A stretch of 64,000 bases of DNA from Pyrrhosoma nymphula (GCA_963573305.1 OY754329.1:42862417-42926416); one strand, 5' to 3'. Positions 22,607 through 35,701 are shown, counted from the stretch's first letter. Made by a program: numbers and translations. The notes: a model not told the origin generated them from the letters alone.

Positions 22607-22925
22607 GTTTCCAGGGGTATTTCTTTTATTACCTATTAAGCATTCTAAGTCCCAGGAACAAGTTTGAAAAGTTTGGTTCGAATACTCTGAGATATTTGAA
22701 AGTCTAAAGCAATAAAACTAACGAAAATTCAATTTTGCAGATAGCTTTCTTCTATTTAAGTATTTACAATAAATATTTGGGTTCAGAAACAATACAGTTG
22801 TGAGGAAAATACTTTCAAAATCCTGTTTGCAAGAAACAGTACTATTTATAAAGAAAATGGGTTGAGTAAAAAAAAGCACTTCATTCATTTAAATTACATC
22901 ATACGTACTCATAAATATAATTGAC
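22607..22925. other. AT-rich non-coding DNA
   Basis: Nothing recognised between the LINE tail and the inverted-repeat element. Confidence 0.55.
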
Positions 22926-23046
22926 TACTAAGAAAGAGACAGACGTAGTAATTTTCCACACTTAAATTAAACCTATATAATTAAGGCTTTCATTACTTTC
23001 ATTAATTTAAGTGTGAAAAATTACTACGTCTGTCTCTTTCTTAGTA
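22926..23046. mobile_element. TA-flanked fold-back MITE, 117 bp
   Basis: The arms begin ctaagaaagagacagacgta and run 43 bp each (22928-22970 and 23002-23044) with a single mismatch, around a 31-base centre. TA lies directly outside both ends (22926-22927 and 23045-23046). This is the structure of a Tc1/mariner-type miniature element, and as RNA it would fold into one long hairpin. No coding content. Confidence 0.7.
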
Positions 23047-24530
23047 CAATGAATTTCCACAATGTAACTCGTCTACAATCGATCTAATTGACTATGTATA
23101 AATATGTGCATATTAACTCTCTTCCTTCGACCTGGTCGAATTGGCCATGGGCCAATTAAAGGCCACTATACATTATTTCAGTCATCCTGTGTCAAACTGT
23201 ACAGAGTGTTTATCGATTCAGCATGTTTTATCATTCATCTATTTAATCATACTCAATTTTTTTGCATTGAGTTGGTCATTATATTAGAACAACATTTTCC
23301 ACACATTTCAAAGGAGTGACTGCATTATAAAAATTAAAATTAATAAAACCATGAGTGAATTATCAGTTTTTTACTCCCGGTTACTTCCAAGGAAAGTCCA
23401 AGCACACATGAAAACGATCATTTCTATGAAAGATACAAGAGCATTTTAAAGTATGAATATATTTCCAATTTAAACTAGAAATTACTTTTGCTAATTGAAT
23501 TCCAACTCAGGACCGGAAAACCTATGAGAAACTAAAGTCAAATAAATCAAACTCTAAACCTTGGGCTCCAATCTCAAGGATCTGCAAAAGAATTTGGCAT
23601 TAGTAAAAATGATTTGTCCGTAATTTTAAATAACCTTTCAAAGCTTTACAAAGGGGTGCAACTGTACTGATAGGCAAAGCATCATTTTCAAAAGTCTCAT
23701 AAAATCAAAAGTCAAATCAAAAAGCATCATCTCATTTATACTTTCCTGATCATTGCTTAAATCACATTAGTTCAGAAAGGATGATTTTAAAAATAGCTTT
23801 TCCGTTTACACATCCATCCCTTTCCATCTGGCGTGGTCAAATGGATTTCGTCGACCTCTTGGTTGTTGAGTGATTCCGTCGTTTGTCCTTTTACATTATT
23901 AATCACTGTTATTATCAAATAAATGCAATAAGTTTCAATTAAAAATGAAATATGAAACGTCTAGGGGCGTTAAACATATTTTTCCGTTCATTTAATTACT
24001 AGTAAATTATGTAATGCTATTCATTTGTAGATATGATTCTCTGTATATTTCTCTTTGGAATACAACACCCATTTTTTGTTTAGCTACTGCACGTCTAACC
24101 TTACCTGCTTCAATGGACTCAACTGAATTTCCCTCAGGCACACCTAATTTAGATTCTTAATTCCTCGGTCGTTTTTTTATTTTAGTTGCGCCATCGCAAT
24201 ATAGTCGTTAAAACATTTCGTCTGAGATTCTATAGCTGTTGAAAATTATAAGCTTCCAATAATTTAATGCAAACTCTACATGCAATGCCCATAGTAAAAT
24301 ATAAAATTACCTTAGTGCTCTTAACTTGTACAGGCTTAATTATTTCCTTTTATGAACTTCCAAAAACGATAATGCGTAGGTACTCCTTACTAGAAAAGTG
24401 CATTCTCAAAATCGTGTATTCGTCCTCCAATTTCTTTCAGAATAAAAAAATTGAAATATTATTGGAACTGTAAATCAGGTATTTAATTTTTTGAGGAACA
24501 CCAGTACAAATATTAAGTAATGCAGACACT
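23047..24530. other. AT-rich non-coding DNA
   Basis: No gene or element recognised on either strand. Confidence 0.55.
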
Positions 24531-24534
24531 TATG

Positions 24535-25480
24535 GCTCCCGCGCGTAATAACGACTTCACCTGAGGGAACGGCAAGAGCAAGTGACAAAGGAAATGGTTA
24601 AGACTCTTTGACTCCAGCCTCGGAGACGCATCAGACAGGGCAAAAAAAGAAACTCACTTATTCGATCAAATGTAAGACCCCCGTATTTTATTCCCCATGT
24701 ACCACCCACCGCCGCCTTTTCCTTAAGGAGCCACCTCATTATTGTCACCGGAAGTGTGCAAGAAACTGGACGATAAAACAGGGCAAACGAGAGAGAGTCC
24801 CTCCCCATATTGTATTTCGTTATTTTCGACAGTTTTCCCCCGAAAAATAAAAATTATACGGGAGAGCTCTATAGACAGCGCGGGGCGGTCCCATCAGAGG
24901 AATAAAAATTTCCGGCAAATTGTTCAAAGGAGACGATCGATTTTCTTTTTTTTTGCCTCCAAGCCCCCATCCGCTTATTAATTGAACACGTAGCGACAAA
25001 AGATCTGACTCCCACACAGCCCATCCCGTCTCTATATATGTATATACCTACTATAGAGAGAGGAAGAGGAGTTAGGGGTGGAAATAGGTGCACAAGGGGG
25101 CAAGGGGGCGGGGTATGGAAGGGGGGGGCACGTTTGGGTGGGGCCAAGAGGACGCTGGAGGGCCTCCCTTTTCTTCCTGTCCCAGGAAACTGTCACGCGG
25201 GACCCTTAACCCAACGATGCAAATTGGCGTCCGATCTTATTACTTCTCTGAAAAGGGCGCTCGAGGAAAACAAACGCTGAGCGCCGGAAGACATTCCGCG
25301 TCCCCAGTAATTGCGTCCTTTGATATTCGGACGGTCATTTCAGAAGAGAGGAGCGAAGGGACGCCGGAGCAATCCTGTGGATAACTCCTTTCCCAAAAGG
25401 GAATAAGGGAATAGAAAAAATATCTTTCATCCGACCAACATTTGAGGAAGTTTGAAGTGGCATCTTCATCCAATATTTAC
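24535..25480. other. GC-richer, CpG-containing island with purine tract
   Basis: GC content rises for almost 1 kb. CpGs cluster at about 24840-24900 and 25180-25380, and a G/A-rich tract runs from about 25050 to 25160. Several overlapping open frames of 60-98 codons exist on both strands, none with a recognisable domain. It could contain regulatory DNA or a small exon, but I cannot support one. Confidence 0.4.
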
Positions 25481-26120
25481 ACGAACCAGGTCCTTACCCA
25501 TAAAGGACGCGATGCTCATTTTGCAGTTCATAGGTACATACCTGCCAACTAGCTGAGAAGATGAAAATCAAAGTAGGAACTTTGTTACCTTATATCATTA
25601 AAATGACAATTCATGGTCAAGAGAAACATCATACCTATGACAGAGGTAATTTGTAACTTTCTTAGTTACAAAATAAATATGTAACCTTGGGGATAAACAT
25701 TTTCGATGTTTTCAAAAACTAAAGGTGGTGTAAAATTTGAAATCATCATAGTCATTATAGGTATTTCAATCCTAAGATTGGTTGACCTCAAGCGCTCCAT
25801 CATTCCTGTACCCATCTTAAAAATGTATGCCATAAAATCACTCCTATAGTTATCTGTAATTCAATCAAATTATTGGCATATACGTGTCTCATTATACATC
25901 TATTATTCATTATGCTCAGCCAGCACATATGCTTACTTCCTAATATATGATTTTACTGATATATTTAAATCAACTAACCTGTTTCAATGATTCAACTTAA
26001 ATGTACTACCGGGAAATGTTATTAGCATTTCAATTCTGAGATCTTCCGAAAGCAGGTCCTTCTTAATAAAATTCTCACTCTCGTACTTGAAGATAATTCA
26101 CTTTTTCTGAACCACTATTA
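25481..26120. other. AT-rich non-coding DNA
   Basis: Nothing recognised. Confidence 0.55.
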
Positions 26121-26123
26121 TTT

Positions 26124-26170
26124 CCCAGAGAAAATGCCAATTGGTTTTGCCAATTTGCACTTTCTCTGGG
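26124..26170. repeat. Compact hairpin, 21-bp arms, 5-base loop
   Basis: cccagagaaaatgccaattg(g) and ccaatttgcactttctctgg(g) pair over 21 bp with about three mismatches, around the loop ttttg. The whole is 47 bases, shorter than a usual animal pre-microRNA, and no longer flanking stem was seen. It may be a fold-back duplication. Confidence 0.55.
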
Positions 26171-27600
26171 ATTGCCTATTGGAATTTTGGTTTTGCCATC
26201 AACTTTCCCTTTTATCACCCTCCTAACACATTGATATTTCCTTGGTGAATATTTAACCCATATGATTTTTTCGAATTGCATTCCATATATATGTAACCTT
26301 TCTTGCTCCACCTAAGGTTTTCCTCGTTTCCTAATTGTCAAGAGCATTGGACTTACAGTGATCCAGCCCTAGCAGCAACTTTTTCAACTTTTTGTTTTCA
26401 ACTTCACTTAGCACTGCAAGCTTTTCTCTTCCAAATAATCTTCATAATTTACATGCAGAAGCACACACCTGTTTAATATTTCCGATTCTATCTCTCCTGT
26501 AGCTAATATTCCTAAGCATCACGGCTGCGAGAAATCATTCATGCACATCGACACCGAGCTACAGGTGTTTCAACAAATGCTTTAATACTTCGAAGCTCGA
26601 GCTCCTCGTGTAATTTCTTCTCTGCGCGAGATACTCAATATTTTTCAGCTTTCTGTGCACCAACTATCACTAGCAGCCCAACCTGTCATTTTAAACTATT
26701 CTGCCTTCTGTGCCAGATACAGGTTGTGATGATCTACATTTTCTAATTCCCTCAATGAAACTGTATGGTTACAATGAGGTGAGTATTGAACTATATCCAT
26801 TTTTATCGTCATTCTCAAATAATGGCCGTTAATTTCACTTTTTCTTTTTTTATTTTAAATGATGTATTCACTATCTTAGGACCTTAACCATATCTGAGTG
26901 CATTTTTCCTTTTTTTTTCAAATTCTTGATAGCTCATTTGATAAAAAAAAATAACGCTTGCAATTCAATTGTCAATAGATTATGTACAGGATCGCCCGAG
27001 CTGGATTTTCATGGATAAAACCCGTTTTGAATACTATGATGAGAAGAGTTTTCACAGACTACGGCTATAAAATTTATGAAACAAGTATCAAGAGTATTTG
27101 ATATCAATATAAACAAGTTTCTTTGTGACTTTAACATAAAAAGATAGTTTTACTAGTTCCTTAGACTCCAGTGTAAAAAGCGATAATTACTTCTTGATGC
27201 TAGATACCACGGGACGGTCGTGATGGATACTATGTTTTTGGTCAGAGGTTAAACAGATGGCAAACCTAAAATACGTTTAAGACGGAAGCCCATTCGGTGT
27301 TAGATAGTATTTTTTCAACTGAAAACGAGATTTTAAATACTTTGCAACTTTTAACGAATAATCTTTTGGATTCATATATAAATCTGGGGTGCTTTCATCG
27401 CTATAAGCTTCTGATAAAGAAAAGTATATGTTACAATACGTGTAAGAACGAGATAAAAATCACCTTGGCTGTGGGCACACCTGAAGATTCAAATACTACT
27501 TCTACTGCAACAAGACCTTGTGATTCCATCCATACTTTTGCGCAATGTGAGAATCTAATCCTAAAATGGGGTTTCCTTTGTACTTTCTTTCAGAATGACT
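26171..27600. other. AT-rich non-coding DNA
   Basis: No supported gene. A 123-codon frame at 27297-27668 (plus) has no domain and lies partly opposite a minus-strand coding-like tract. Confidence 0.5.
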
Positions 27601-27624
27601 TCATCCTCCAGCGTCCTTACTTTC

Positions 27625-28120
27625 AATTCTTGGCTTCTCTTCTCCTGAAAGTTTCCACAGGTAGCTAACCTCTCCCTCCATCCACTCGTTCTCTATGAAA
27701 AACTCCACTCTTTTCATTCTGAATGGATTTCTGTCACTTATTGTAAGACTTTTCTTGAGTTTCCTGCCGTTTTATAAACTGCTTCAACTTTTACCTTTGA
27801 TAAAGGCCCTGGAAACTCCTTTTTCCCTAGGTTTTTCATACACCTTTGACGGACCTTTGTTACCTGACGGAATATTGCATCGTTTGACATACCCGCCTCC
27901 TTTCTTGGCTTGGTAAACATGCGCGTGTTCCACTTTTATCAATAAAACGTCCAATTCTTCCTCTAATTCCTTCTTCCTGCAATAAACGACTCGATTAAAT
28001 GCTGTTTTTCTCTACTCCACAGAATAAAGAATTCCATCGTGATAGACGAATCACGTACCTTTAAGTTAACCCATTTTATAGTTTTTGCGTAAACCGTTGT
28101 TTTAAACGTTTGAAAGGTCC
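27625..28120 (-). pseudogene. Decayed coding-like tract, unknown identity
   Basis: Several minus-strand frames are protein-like but interrupted. One open stretch (about 28011 to 27793) includes CRKKELEEELDVLLIKVEHA then YQAKKGGGYVKRCNIPSG. A later frame has RMKRVEFFIENEWMEGEVSY then LWKLSGEEKPRIESKDAGG. Upstream, a 26-codon frame from ATG at about 28128 (start MEKPQEYISAAFGPFKRLKQ) ends in a stop. The charged, low-stop composition differs from the AT-rich surroundings. I do not recognise a family. It could be an old gene, a transposon ORF, or chance. Confidence 0.25.
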
Positions 28121-28159
28121 AAATGCTGCCGAAATATATTCTTGAGGTTTTTCCATTTC

Positions 28160-29800
28160 TTAATACCTGGATCGAAATTTCATTACTTAAGTATTTCGAG
28201 TGCTGTCAATGATCGCACCTGATTGTGTTGATGTCTTTTTGGCAGACTATTTTATGCACTTAATTTCCCCGAAAGATAATGAACTGGTAACGGTAGGTGT
28301 CCAGGAGTTCATCATGGGAAGATGTTTCAATGGTGTCCATAAAAGATACGTGAACTAACGCCAATAATATCGAGTGCAAAATGGCATCAGTTTCCCATCT
28401 TTATTTTTTATAAGTAACATGAATGTATTCTATATTTCGTACTTAATCAATGATACGATATGATTTCAGGAAATAAAAAATATAATATATCTAAATAAAT
28501 AAATTTGTCGCGCCATTTGGTAATTTGTGGATAACTTTATCTCCCTATCCATAGAAATCCTACGCTTGCATGTTTAACGGGAGCTACTTGAGTAGCCCTT
28601 TGTTATGGATTCCCAATAGTGTGTAAAAGAGTTTGATAATATGTGTTGGCATATAAAACTCTGAAGGCAGTATAGATGTAGTGGCAGTAAACCATGAGTG
28701 TAAAATAAAAATGTAAAATAGCTTACCCTATGGTAATAAATAAAGAATTTATATTGAATTTTGTTGGTACATTCAACGCCTCAAGGTTAGTACTCAAGAA
28801 CAAATTAAAATACTTTAGGCTTTTACACATTACAATCTAACACATAAAAGGTTTTAACTTATATATACGCACTTTAGAGTAAGAATAGGAGAATATATTA
28901 ATAATCACATAAATAGTAACCAAAGTAGTAAAATTAAGATATTATTAAACATTGCTAACTACACGAGCGGTGAGGAAGCTCTCAGTCATGCATATAGGGA
29001 GTATTATTCATCGAAAACAAATTATATTTTCCTCTCATTCTGCAATTATCACTGGGAGGAAAAAGTAAAATCTTTAACGCTGACTAAAAACCTCGGGGTT
29101 ATTATCATATTACTTCATAAAAATAAACCCTGGATAAAACGCGTAATTAATCCGTAATCTACATTCTGTCCACCGTTATAGCAGTTTTGGGATTGACATG
29201 TTTACACATTTGGTGATATTTTGTCGTATTAAAATTTATGAGTGATAACTTGAGCTTACGATTGTATAACTACGTGTTCATCTGTACCGCCACTGTTTCA
29301 CTCCCACCTTCAAAACTTATATTTCATTTAATTTCACACATCGATTAACGAGGTGTTAGATGGCGGAGGAATCTCAATTATAGCCTCAATCTTGCCTTAA
29401 TTAAGCCGAATTATTATTATTATTATTTGAGTATTAACTATCATGTTTATCCTAATCGAATCTACTTTAGGTAATTAGGTGAATTATTGCTGTCTCTCAT
29501 GGTTTCAAAGCAATTAGAGGCGATAATTTGAGCCCAGAGAAAGAGAGAGTATAGTATTTCATCTGTCCTTCCCCAAATAACACTTCGCAAACCAATTTGC
29601 ACACCCATATGACAAAAATGACATATATTGTTGACCCCTACTAAATCAAACAACAAACTAACGTTTGATGCAGAATAAAGACCAACTTACTAAAATTTGA
29701 GCATCTTTGGTGCTAAATTTATACAAAAAAGAGGTTGAACTTCACCATGAAAAAATCATTTGACTTGACCCTTGTCCCATTGTTGATGGCGAATTTTAAC
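28160..29800. other. AT-rich non-coding DNA with an (ATT)n microsatellite
   Basis: No gene seen. A short ATT repeat of about six units lies at 29410-29427. Confidence 0.55.
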
Positions 29801-29912
29801 CTACTTTCGTGAATCCCTTTGCACCAATGGGCGGTAGTGCGTGCTATACAATTTGTGCATTTTCACTTTCATTGAAAATCCTCGGTGCAGCTTACAACCC
29901 TATTCCAAATCA

Positions 29913-30098
29913 AAGCAGCGTCAGATCCACCGGCTCTTCTCTAACGTATTTACGCGCCCATTCTTTTGGCAAAGGTAACATAAGCTGTGAGCGCTTCCTA
30001 ACAAGTAAACCAGAAATCCCGTAAAAGACGCCACGTCGTTCCACATCGAATATGGATAAATTCTGTAAAATCCGTCCTAAGTCTGCGCTGTTACATTT
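29913..30098 (-). CDS. Candidate coding stretch or exon, unknown protein
   Basis: The minus strand is open for 62 codons between stops at 30099-30101 and 29910-29912. It contains LGRILQNLSIFDVERRGVFY, then GISGLLVRKRSQLM, then PLPKEWARKYVREEPVDLTL. There is no ATG near the left end. A T-rich tract ending in acag just before aatttatccatattc (about 30063) would serve as a splice acceptor. The peptide looks ordered and charged, unlike its surroundings, but I recognise no family. Conservation would decide. Confidence 0.25.
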
Positions 30099-30164
30099 TC
30101 AAATCCAAATCGAAGCATCCCCAGGTACCCTGGCCATGTATCGTCGTCTTTCGCGATGCAAAAT

Positions 30165-30700
30165 CTATTAGAGTCGAGAGTTTAAAGCCCAGACTCATAG
30201 GGAGTGAGTGGCATAGCGGACCCGCACCCTCTCAATCATTCACACCATGTGAGAGACAGAGAGAGAGACGCGTTTCGCAGCCATGGCGACGGGACAAAAA
30301 CGAAGTGAAGAGAGGGGAAGTGAAGGGGAGGGGGAGAGAGAGAAAGAGATACGGAGAGAGGGAGAGAGTAATGGCGCCGGAGCCTCAACACAGCAAACGA
30401 ATGGAGTGACAGTTAACACACACGCTCGGATGCTCTCGCTTAATGGATTCGAATCCATCGCAGGCATTTGTTTTCTTCTGAGAGAGATAACTCTTCCTCA
30501 GCAGCGACTCCTTGAGACGCGGGGACGACGAAAAAGGATATACTGGAGTGTGAGAGGGGGATAGGGGGGGGAGGGAGAGGGTTGGTATAGCGTTTAAGCG
30601 GGAGAGTTCCAAAAGAACGAGAGAGGTTTGCCGGCACGAGGACTTTCAGAAGAAGAGGGGATGAGATAGAAAGGAACAATTCCAGAATGAAACGGATATC
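30165..30700. repeat. Purine-rich island
   Basis: The plus strand is G/A-rich (gagagagagaaagagatac near 30334; a G-rich run near 30560). A 93-codon plus frame and minus-strand frames of Ser/Leu/Pro-rich composition are low complexity and not accepted as genes. Confidence 0.55.
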
Positions 30701-33700
30701 AAGTGGGGAAATTCATGCGAGATATGAGAATTTGTGGTTTCCTGCTTCTATGTACAAGCAATGACGGGAAGAAATGAAATGATACCCACTGTAGTCAGAA
30801 TCCCCTGAATGTGTGAAATTCACACGCCTCTGGCTTAGTCCGGAGTGAGCTCTACCCTCAACTATCCAAACCAACCTTCGGGTTGAATCACTGAGAGAGT
30901 AGTCAGAAAATAACCCGTTGAGATTAAAAAGCAGTGAGTTAGTTTATTGGAATAAGTTAGTAAGGCGCGTCAAAGCATTCCTCTACCCGCATTCTTCTTC
31001 GTGGATGAGTGGTTTGTGTCAAGCTTTAGTGTTTTACCACTAAACAGAGGTAATTATGTTACAACTTAATATTTATGTTACTTTAATCCTCATTCTCTAA
31101 GTATTATCATTTGTATTCAACATTTTTTCTCTCTGTGGCACCGATCCAGGGATGATAAAATCTAATTTACGAAATTAATTATCAAAAACAAATGGTAAAG
31201 GTTGAGAGGTTTCGTTACTTATAAAGCCGCAAAGATTTTCTTGAAAAAATCGCAGCAGACAGCAAGTATTGAAAATAAGTCAGCAGAGAAATACAAATAT
31301 GATCATACAACGAATTATAAATTTAATGTACTCCACTAGGGGGACCAATCTCATAAGAATGCCCCATATTTTTCCTTAACAAGTAGAATGTTTTGGTAGT
31401 ATCCCCATTTCCTGAAATGTAATGTTTGAGACAGGACTACTAATTTATTTGTTTGGATGTGTAGATTTTGGAAGAGACGTATTCAATCATTCGTATTCTC
31501 TCATACTGGTTGCAACTTCAAACGAGGATTCAAATATTATAATTCACATACCTCTTCCCACCTCATAACATTTCTCCGGGCTTGAGGTCTAATATAGCCT
31601 GACAGAATCGTTTATGGTGGCTAGCAAGAGGTTAGATACAATGTGTATGTAAAAATGCTCTTTTTAACTCTTACCCAATAAACTACTTCACTGTAAAATT
31701 TGTGCCTCTCAATCAGTTCTTAAAAAAACAATTGATATTATAAGAATTGTTTGAGAGAGTTGGATAAAATGTAGCAACAATATCAACTCTTTAAAGATTT
31801 GTATAAAAATAAAGCTTGGAAATACTGAAACGAAAATTATATATTTGTGGTTATTACAGATGTAAATGGTTTGAATTCTTAAAGCTCTCTCTCATTCGTT
31901 CCCAAAAAATACTCGATCATAAATACTCAAGAAAATATTCTCGTCACTGTAAATTATTAGTTGGACCAACTTTCGGCCGTCGGTCAATCATTTATGGAAA
32001 TACCCTTGATAACGACATATTATATTTTCTCGATTTTTCCAGCAAAAATAGAGAAATCCAAGACTGGAATTTCACCTTGTAAAAAAAACAATCGGAAAGC
32101 ATTTAACTGTCTTCATGTAAGATTAAGTTAATTTGGAAATTAATACTGAACAGAAGAGCACTGCTTGCATTATTATTCGGCACGGCTCATCTCCGGCAGT
32201 GTTTATACTCGGAAATCCTCTCGTGACGGTGAATAAATCTCTCATATTTCATACTTGCTACAAAAATCTCCCGAGCAGATGTCCGCAGTTCCATTTCCTG
32301 CGCAGAGAAAGATTGTGAAAGCCAAAGATATACTGTAACCAGTAAGCACACCAGCATGAGGTCAATATCCGAAAACAGTAGTGTGGCATGAATAAAGAAA
32401 ATTACTTACTTTCGCTAGCCGCATTACCTGTAATTTTGCGAACGCACTTTGGAATAAAACAAATGAATCCGACAGATTTAAGCATATATTTGGAAGACAC
32501 CTTTCCTACCTGAAAAATACCATTTGAAAAACGTTATATGATTTTTGGCGCTGATTATACCATTACCGAATTAGCTCGTTTTCTCGAATAAAATGCAATA
32601 CGTCCAACACAGTATGACTAAAGGCCGGAAAATATGAATTAAATGTATTAAAATATCTCTAAGTAATTGAGTATTTAAATTCAATTTTATGCATGCCTAC
32701 GATGGGACACTACCTATTATTCCTACTAATGCCTTCTACTCATAATTCCACCTGTTGTGCATAGAGGTAGTTTGTTTCACTGCTGCGTAATCTTTGCTCA
32801 GACCGTGATAAAACGAATGAGATTTCGATGAAAATATTCCATGTAACGAAACACAATATTTTGGTGAAGTAAAGCCCTCCTATTTTCTTGACATACCAAC
32901 TGCATGGAAACTGATTCGGGGAGAAAATGAATAAGACCTAAACCATATACTTATAAATTCACCACATTTCCTGATCCACCTAGACGTTAAGGTCGCAATT
33001 CTACTTTCAAATCCTATTTCAAAGGAAATACTAAATGCGGGTATAAAATTTAACGTACAAGTAGTAGATGCTGAGTGAACGCAATATTGTTTTGGACAGA
33101 ACTAGAGATTAAGGTGAAAGATCGATAAATTACGCATGAACGGAAAATGTGACGGACGGCTTGTCCCAATAGTCAATCTAAGTACCTCTTTGTACCTATT
33201 TTCTCTTGCATTGGCCATTATTTGATAAGCATAATAATAGCTTGCTCCAAAAGTATTTAAAATATAAAATACTTGAAAAAACGACAAAACAAAAGGTTGC
33301 TAAAACACAAAGTTCCTAGTAGGTATCCTACACAGACCACATACATTAAATTCCCTTTCAATAGTAGTTAACAAGGTGAAATTTGCATAAAATTGTCTAT
33401 ATATGTTCTAAAAAATTCACGTGCTTTCAAAAGAAAATATTTTTAAATATATTTACGCCAGTTTTTTTCAGCACAGTTCAGGAAAACAAGGATGAATAGT
33501 CGTTTCACAAGGTAAATGATGGATCCGTGAGACCTTTAATACTTCTGCGAGCACTGATATTATATTTTCCCCACTATCTGTGAATTAATTATGTTTCTCC
33601 TTTCGCAATATGATATTATAAGTGATATCATACACATTATGACAGTGATAGGAAAATGTATGAATGCTGATAATTAAGGTCTATCATGTTTAAGATGGTA

Positions 33701-34440
33701 ATGCGAATAAATGATCCTTAATTGAAGTTATAAAAGATGCAAGTTAAAAAATGAACAATTTAATGAAAACATTTTATGATGCCAATAAATCGATTCATTA
33801 CTTCGTATTATTTCATAAGACATATTTTCACCCATGAAAAATATTCGCCATGGAAAAATTATATCATTTATAATTTTATACAACTAAGTCTCAAATTAAC
33901 AAATTAAACCAGCATTATTTAGGTACACACAATTTACGAATCGAACATTTGGAAGTTGTTTCGGGAAATTTGAAATGTGCAAGAAACACGGTCATAAAAG
34001 TTTAAATGTTAAGTGCTACATAACTCATTTGGTCTAATATATGCATATACAAATGGTTTTAAAGGTAAGTACAGATAAATATGCGTACGTATTGACTGTA
34101 GGCCTTGAATAACATTGCGTTTATTCAAGATTTAACCAGTTTAACCATTATTATTTCTCCACTCGCTCTTCAGTCATATATTTGCTTGTAGGAATGATTC
34201 ATTACTACATAACCAGCAATGCCATACCAATGAGGAACACCTAAATTAAACCTGTTATTTACAGAAGCATTCAATCCAAAGTCACTCATGACGTTTTTAC
34301 ATTCCGTGTTTTTTCCGATATTGCTTCAAATACACTCCAAACCCATTGCGTTCAACCAGCATACACTATTTTTCTAATACCATACTTTCTTACTAATTTT
34401 TTTTCTAATTACCCTGTTATAGTGCCACAAGTCCTGTCGC
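30701..34440. other. AT-rich non-coding DNA
   Basis: More than 3.7 kb with no recognised gene, RNA or element on either strand. The first 200 bases have mixed composition. Confidence 0.55.
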
Positions 34441-34553
34441 AGTACAATGAGATGGGTTGAAAACAATCAAATATTCTCCTATTTTTTTCTTCCTAGTATT
34501 CTGACCATTTATTATTTCTTGCGCTCAACCAAAAACATGCCTCAGCAGTCATG

Positions 34554-35701
34554 CCTTCTGGTTTACAGAAGGGGGGCAACGGGGGAGGCAAGGCCTCCAC
34601 GGTCGTCATCCCACGAAATCATTGCACAGCATCATCATCGGCGGAAACAAGCGATAGGAGGGAGAAGAAGAAGAAAAAGAGAAAGAGGAAGAAAACAGTG
34701 GTAAAAATAAAAACTTGGAACGTAAGGACCATGATGAGGGTCGGGAAGCTTGAAAATATTAAACATGAAATGGAAAAAGGAAAAATAGATTCTTTGTGAT
34801 TGTGCGAGGTAAGATGGAAGGTTAGAGGGGACTATTGGAGTGCTAACCACAAGGTAATCTATAGTGGGGAAATGAGAATAAACGTGGGGTAGGTATGGTA
34901 TTGAACATAAAATTCGGGCTGAGGGCGGTAAACATTGAAAAGGTGAGCGACAGGATACTAGTGGTGGAAATAAAAGCACACCCGACGAAATTCGTACTGG
35001 TCCAGGTATACATGCCAACAAGCAACCATAGGGAGGAAGAGGTGGAAGATGTGTACGAGCAAGTAGAAGAATTACTTACAGAAGTGCCGGGAAAGAAAAA
35101 CCTGATAGTGATGGGTGACTGGAATGCAGTGGTGGGGGAAGGGAGGGACGGATTAGAAGTGGGAGGGTTAAGTCTAGGAAGAAAAATGATCGCGGGGATG
35201 ATGACGGAGACCTTAAGTAAGGATGTAAAAAAGAGGCTGGTGAAGAGCTTAATATAGAGTGTGGCGTTTTATGGAACAGAAACGTGGACCTTGAGAAAGG
35301 AAGACGAAAATAGGCTGAAGGCTTTCGATATGTGGGTGTGGAGGAGGATGGAGAAAGTGCGTTGGACGGAAAGGAAGACAAATGAGGAAGTGCTTGACAT
35401 CGTGGGCGAGGAGAGGATACTTATAGATGAGATTAGGGGAAGACAGGGCAGAAGGCTGGAAAGGGTAATGAGGGGCGATGGTTTTCTGAAGGCCGTGATT
35501 GAGGGTAGGATGTTTGGTAAGTGGGGAAGGGGAAGGAAGAGAGGCTTTATGGAACGGATGAAGAAAGGCAAGTCTTATGCAGATATAAAGAAAGAAATAC
35601 TAGAGGTAAATAGGGCACGGCACGTGCAAGAGTCCGTTGGATATTCTCCCTCTTTCATCATAACCTACCTCTAACTGGTAGATTACTGTAATGAATGAAT
35701 G
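34554..35701 (+). pseudogene. Non-LTR retrotransposon, copy 2, internally deleted
   Basis: The 5' part encodes the start of an APE-type endonuclease: KIKTWNVRTMMRVGKLENIK, then after stops and a frameshift EKVSDRILVVEIKAHPTKFV, LVQVYMPTS and IVMGDWNAVVGEGRDGLEVG. Near 35190 it jumps to the C-terminal domain (SKDVKKRLVKSLI, stop, then FYGTETWTLRKEDENRLKAF, MWVWRRMEKVRWTERKTNEE). The rest of the endonuclease and the whole reverse transcriptase are absent. In full-length relatives these parts are separated by well over 1.5 kb. The last 420 bases are largely open, ending in the same 3' hairpin and AATGAATGAA tail as copy 1. It is less decayed than copy 1 in the shared 3' part. Confidence 0.9.
35665..35681 (+). 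repeat. 3'-terminal hairpin of LINE copy 2
   Basis: ctacc-tctaact-ggtag has the same 5-bp stem and 7-base loop as copy 1, although the loop sequence differs. Confidence 0.5.

Noticed and set aside
30770..30910. Possible tRNA or SINE around ttcgggttgaatc
   Set aside because: No matching A box at tRNA distance and no cloverleaf.
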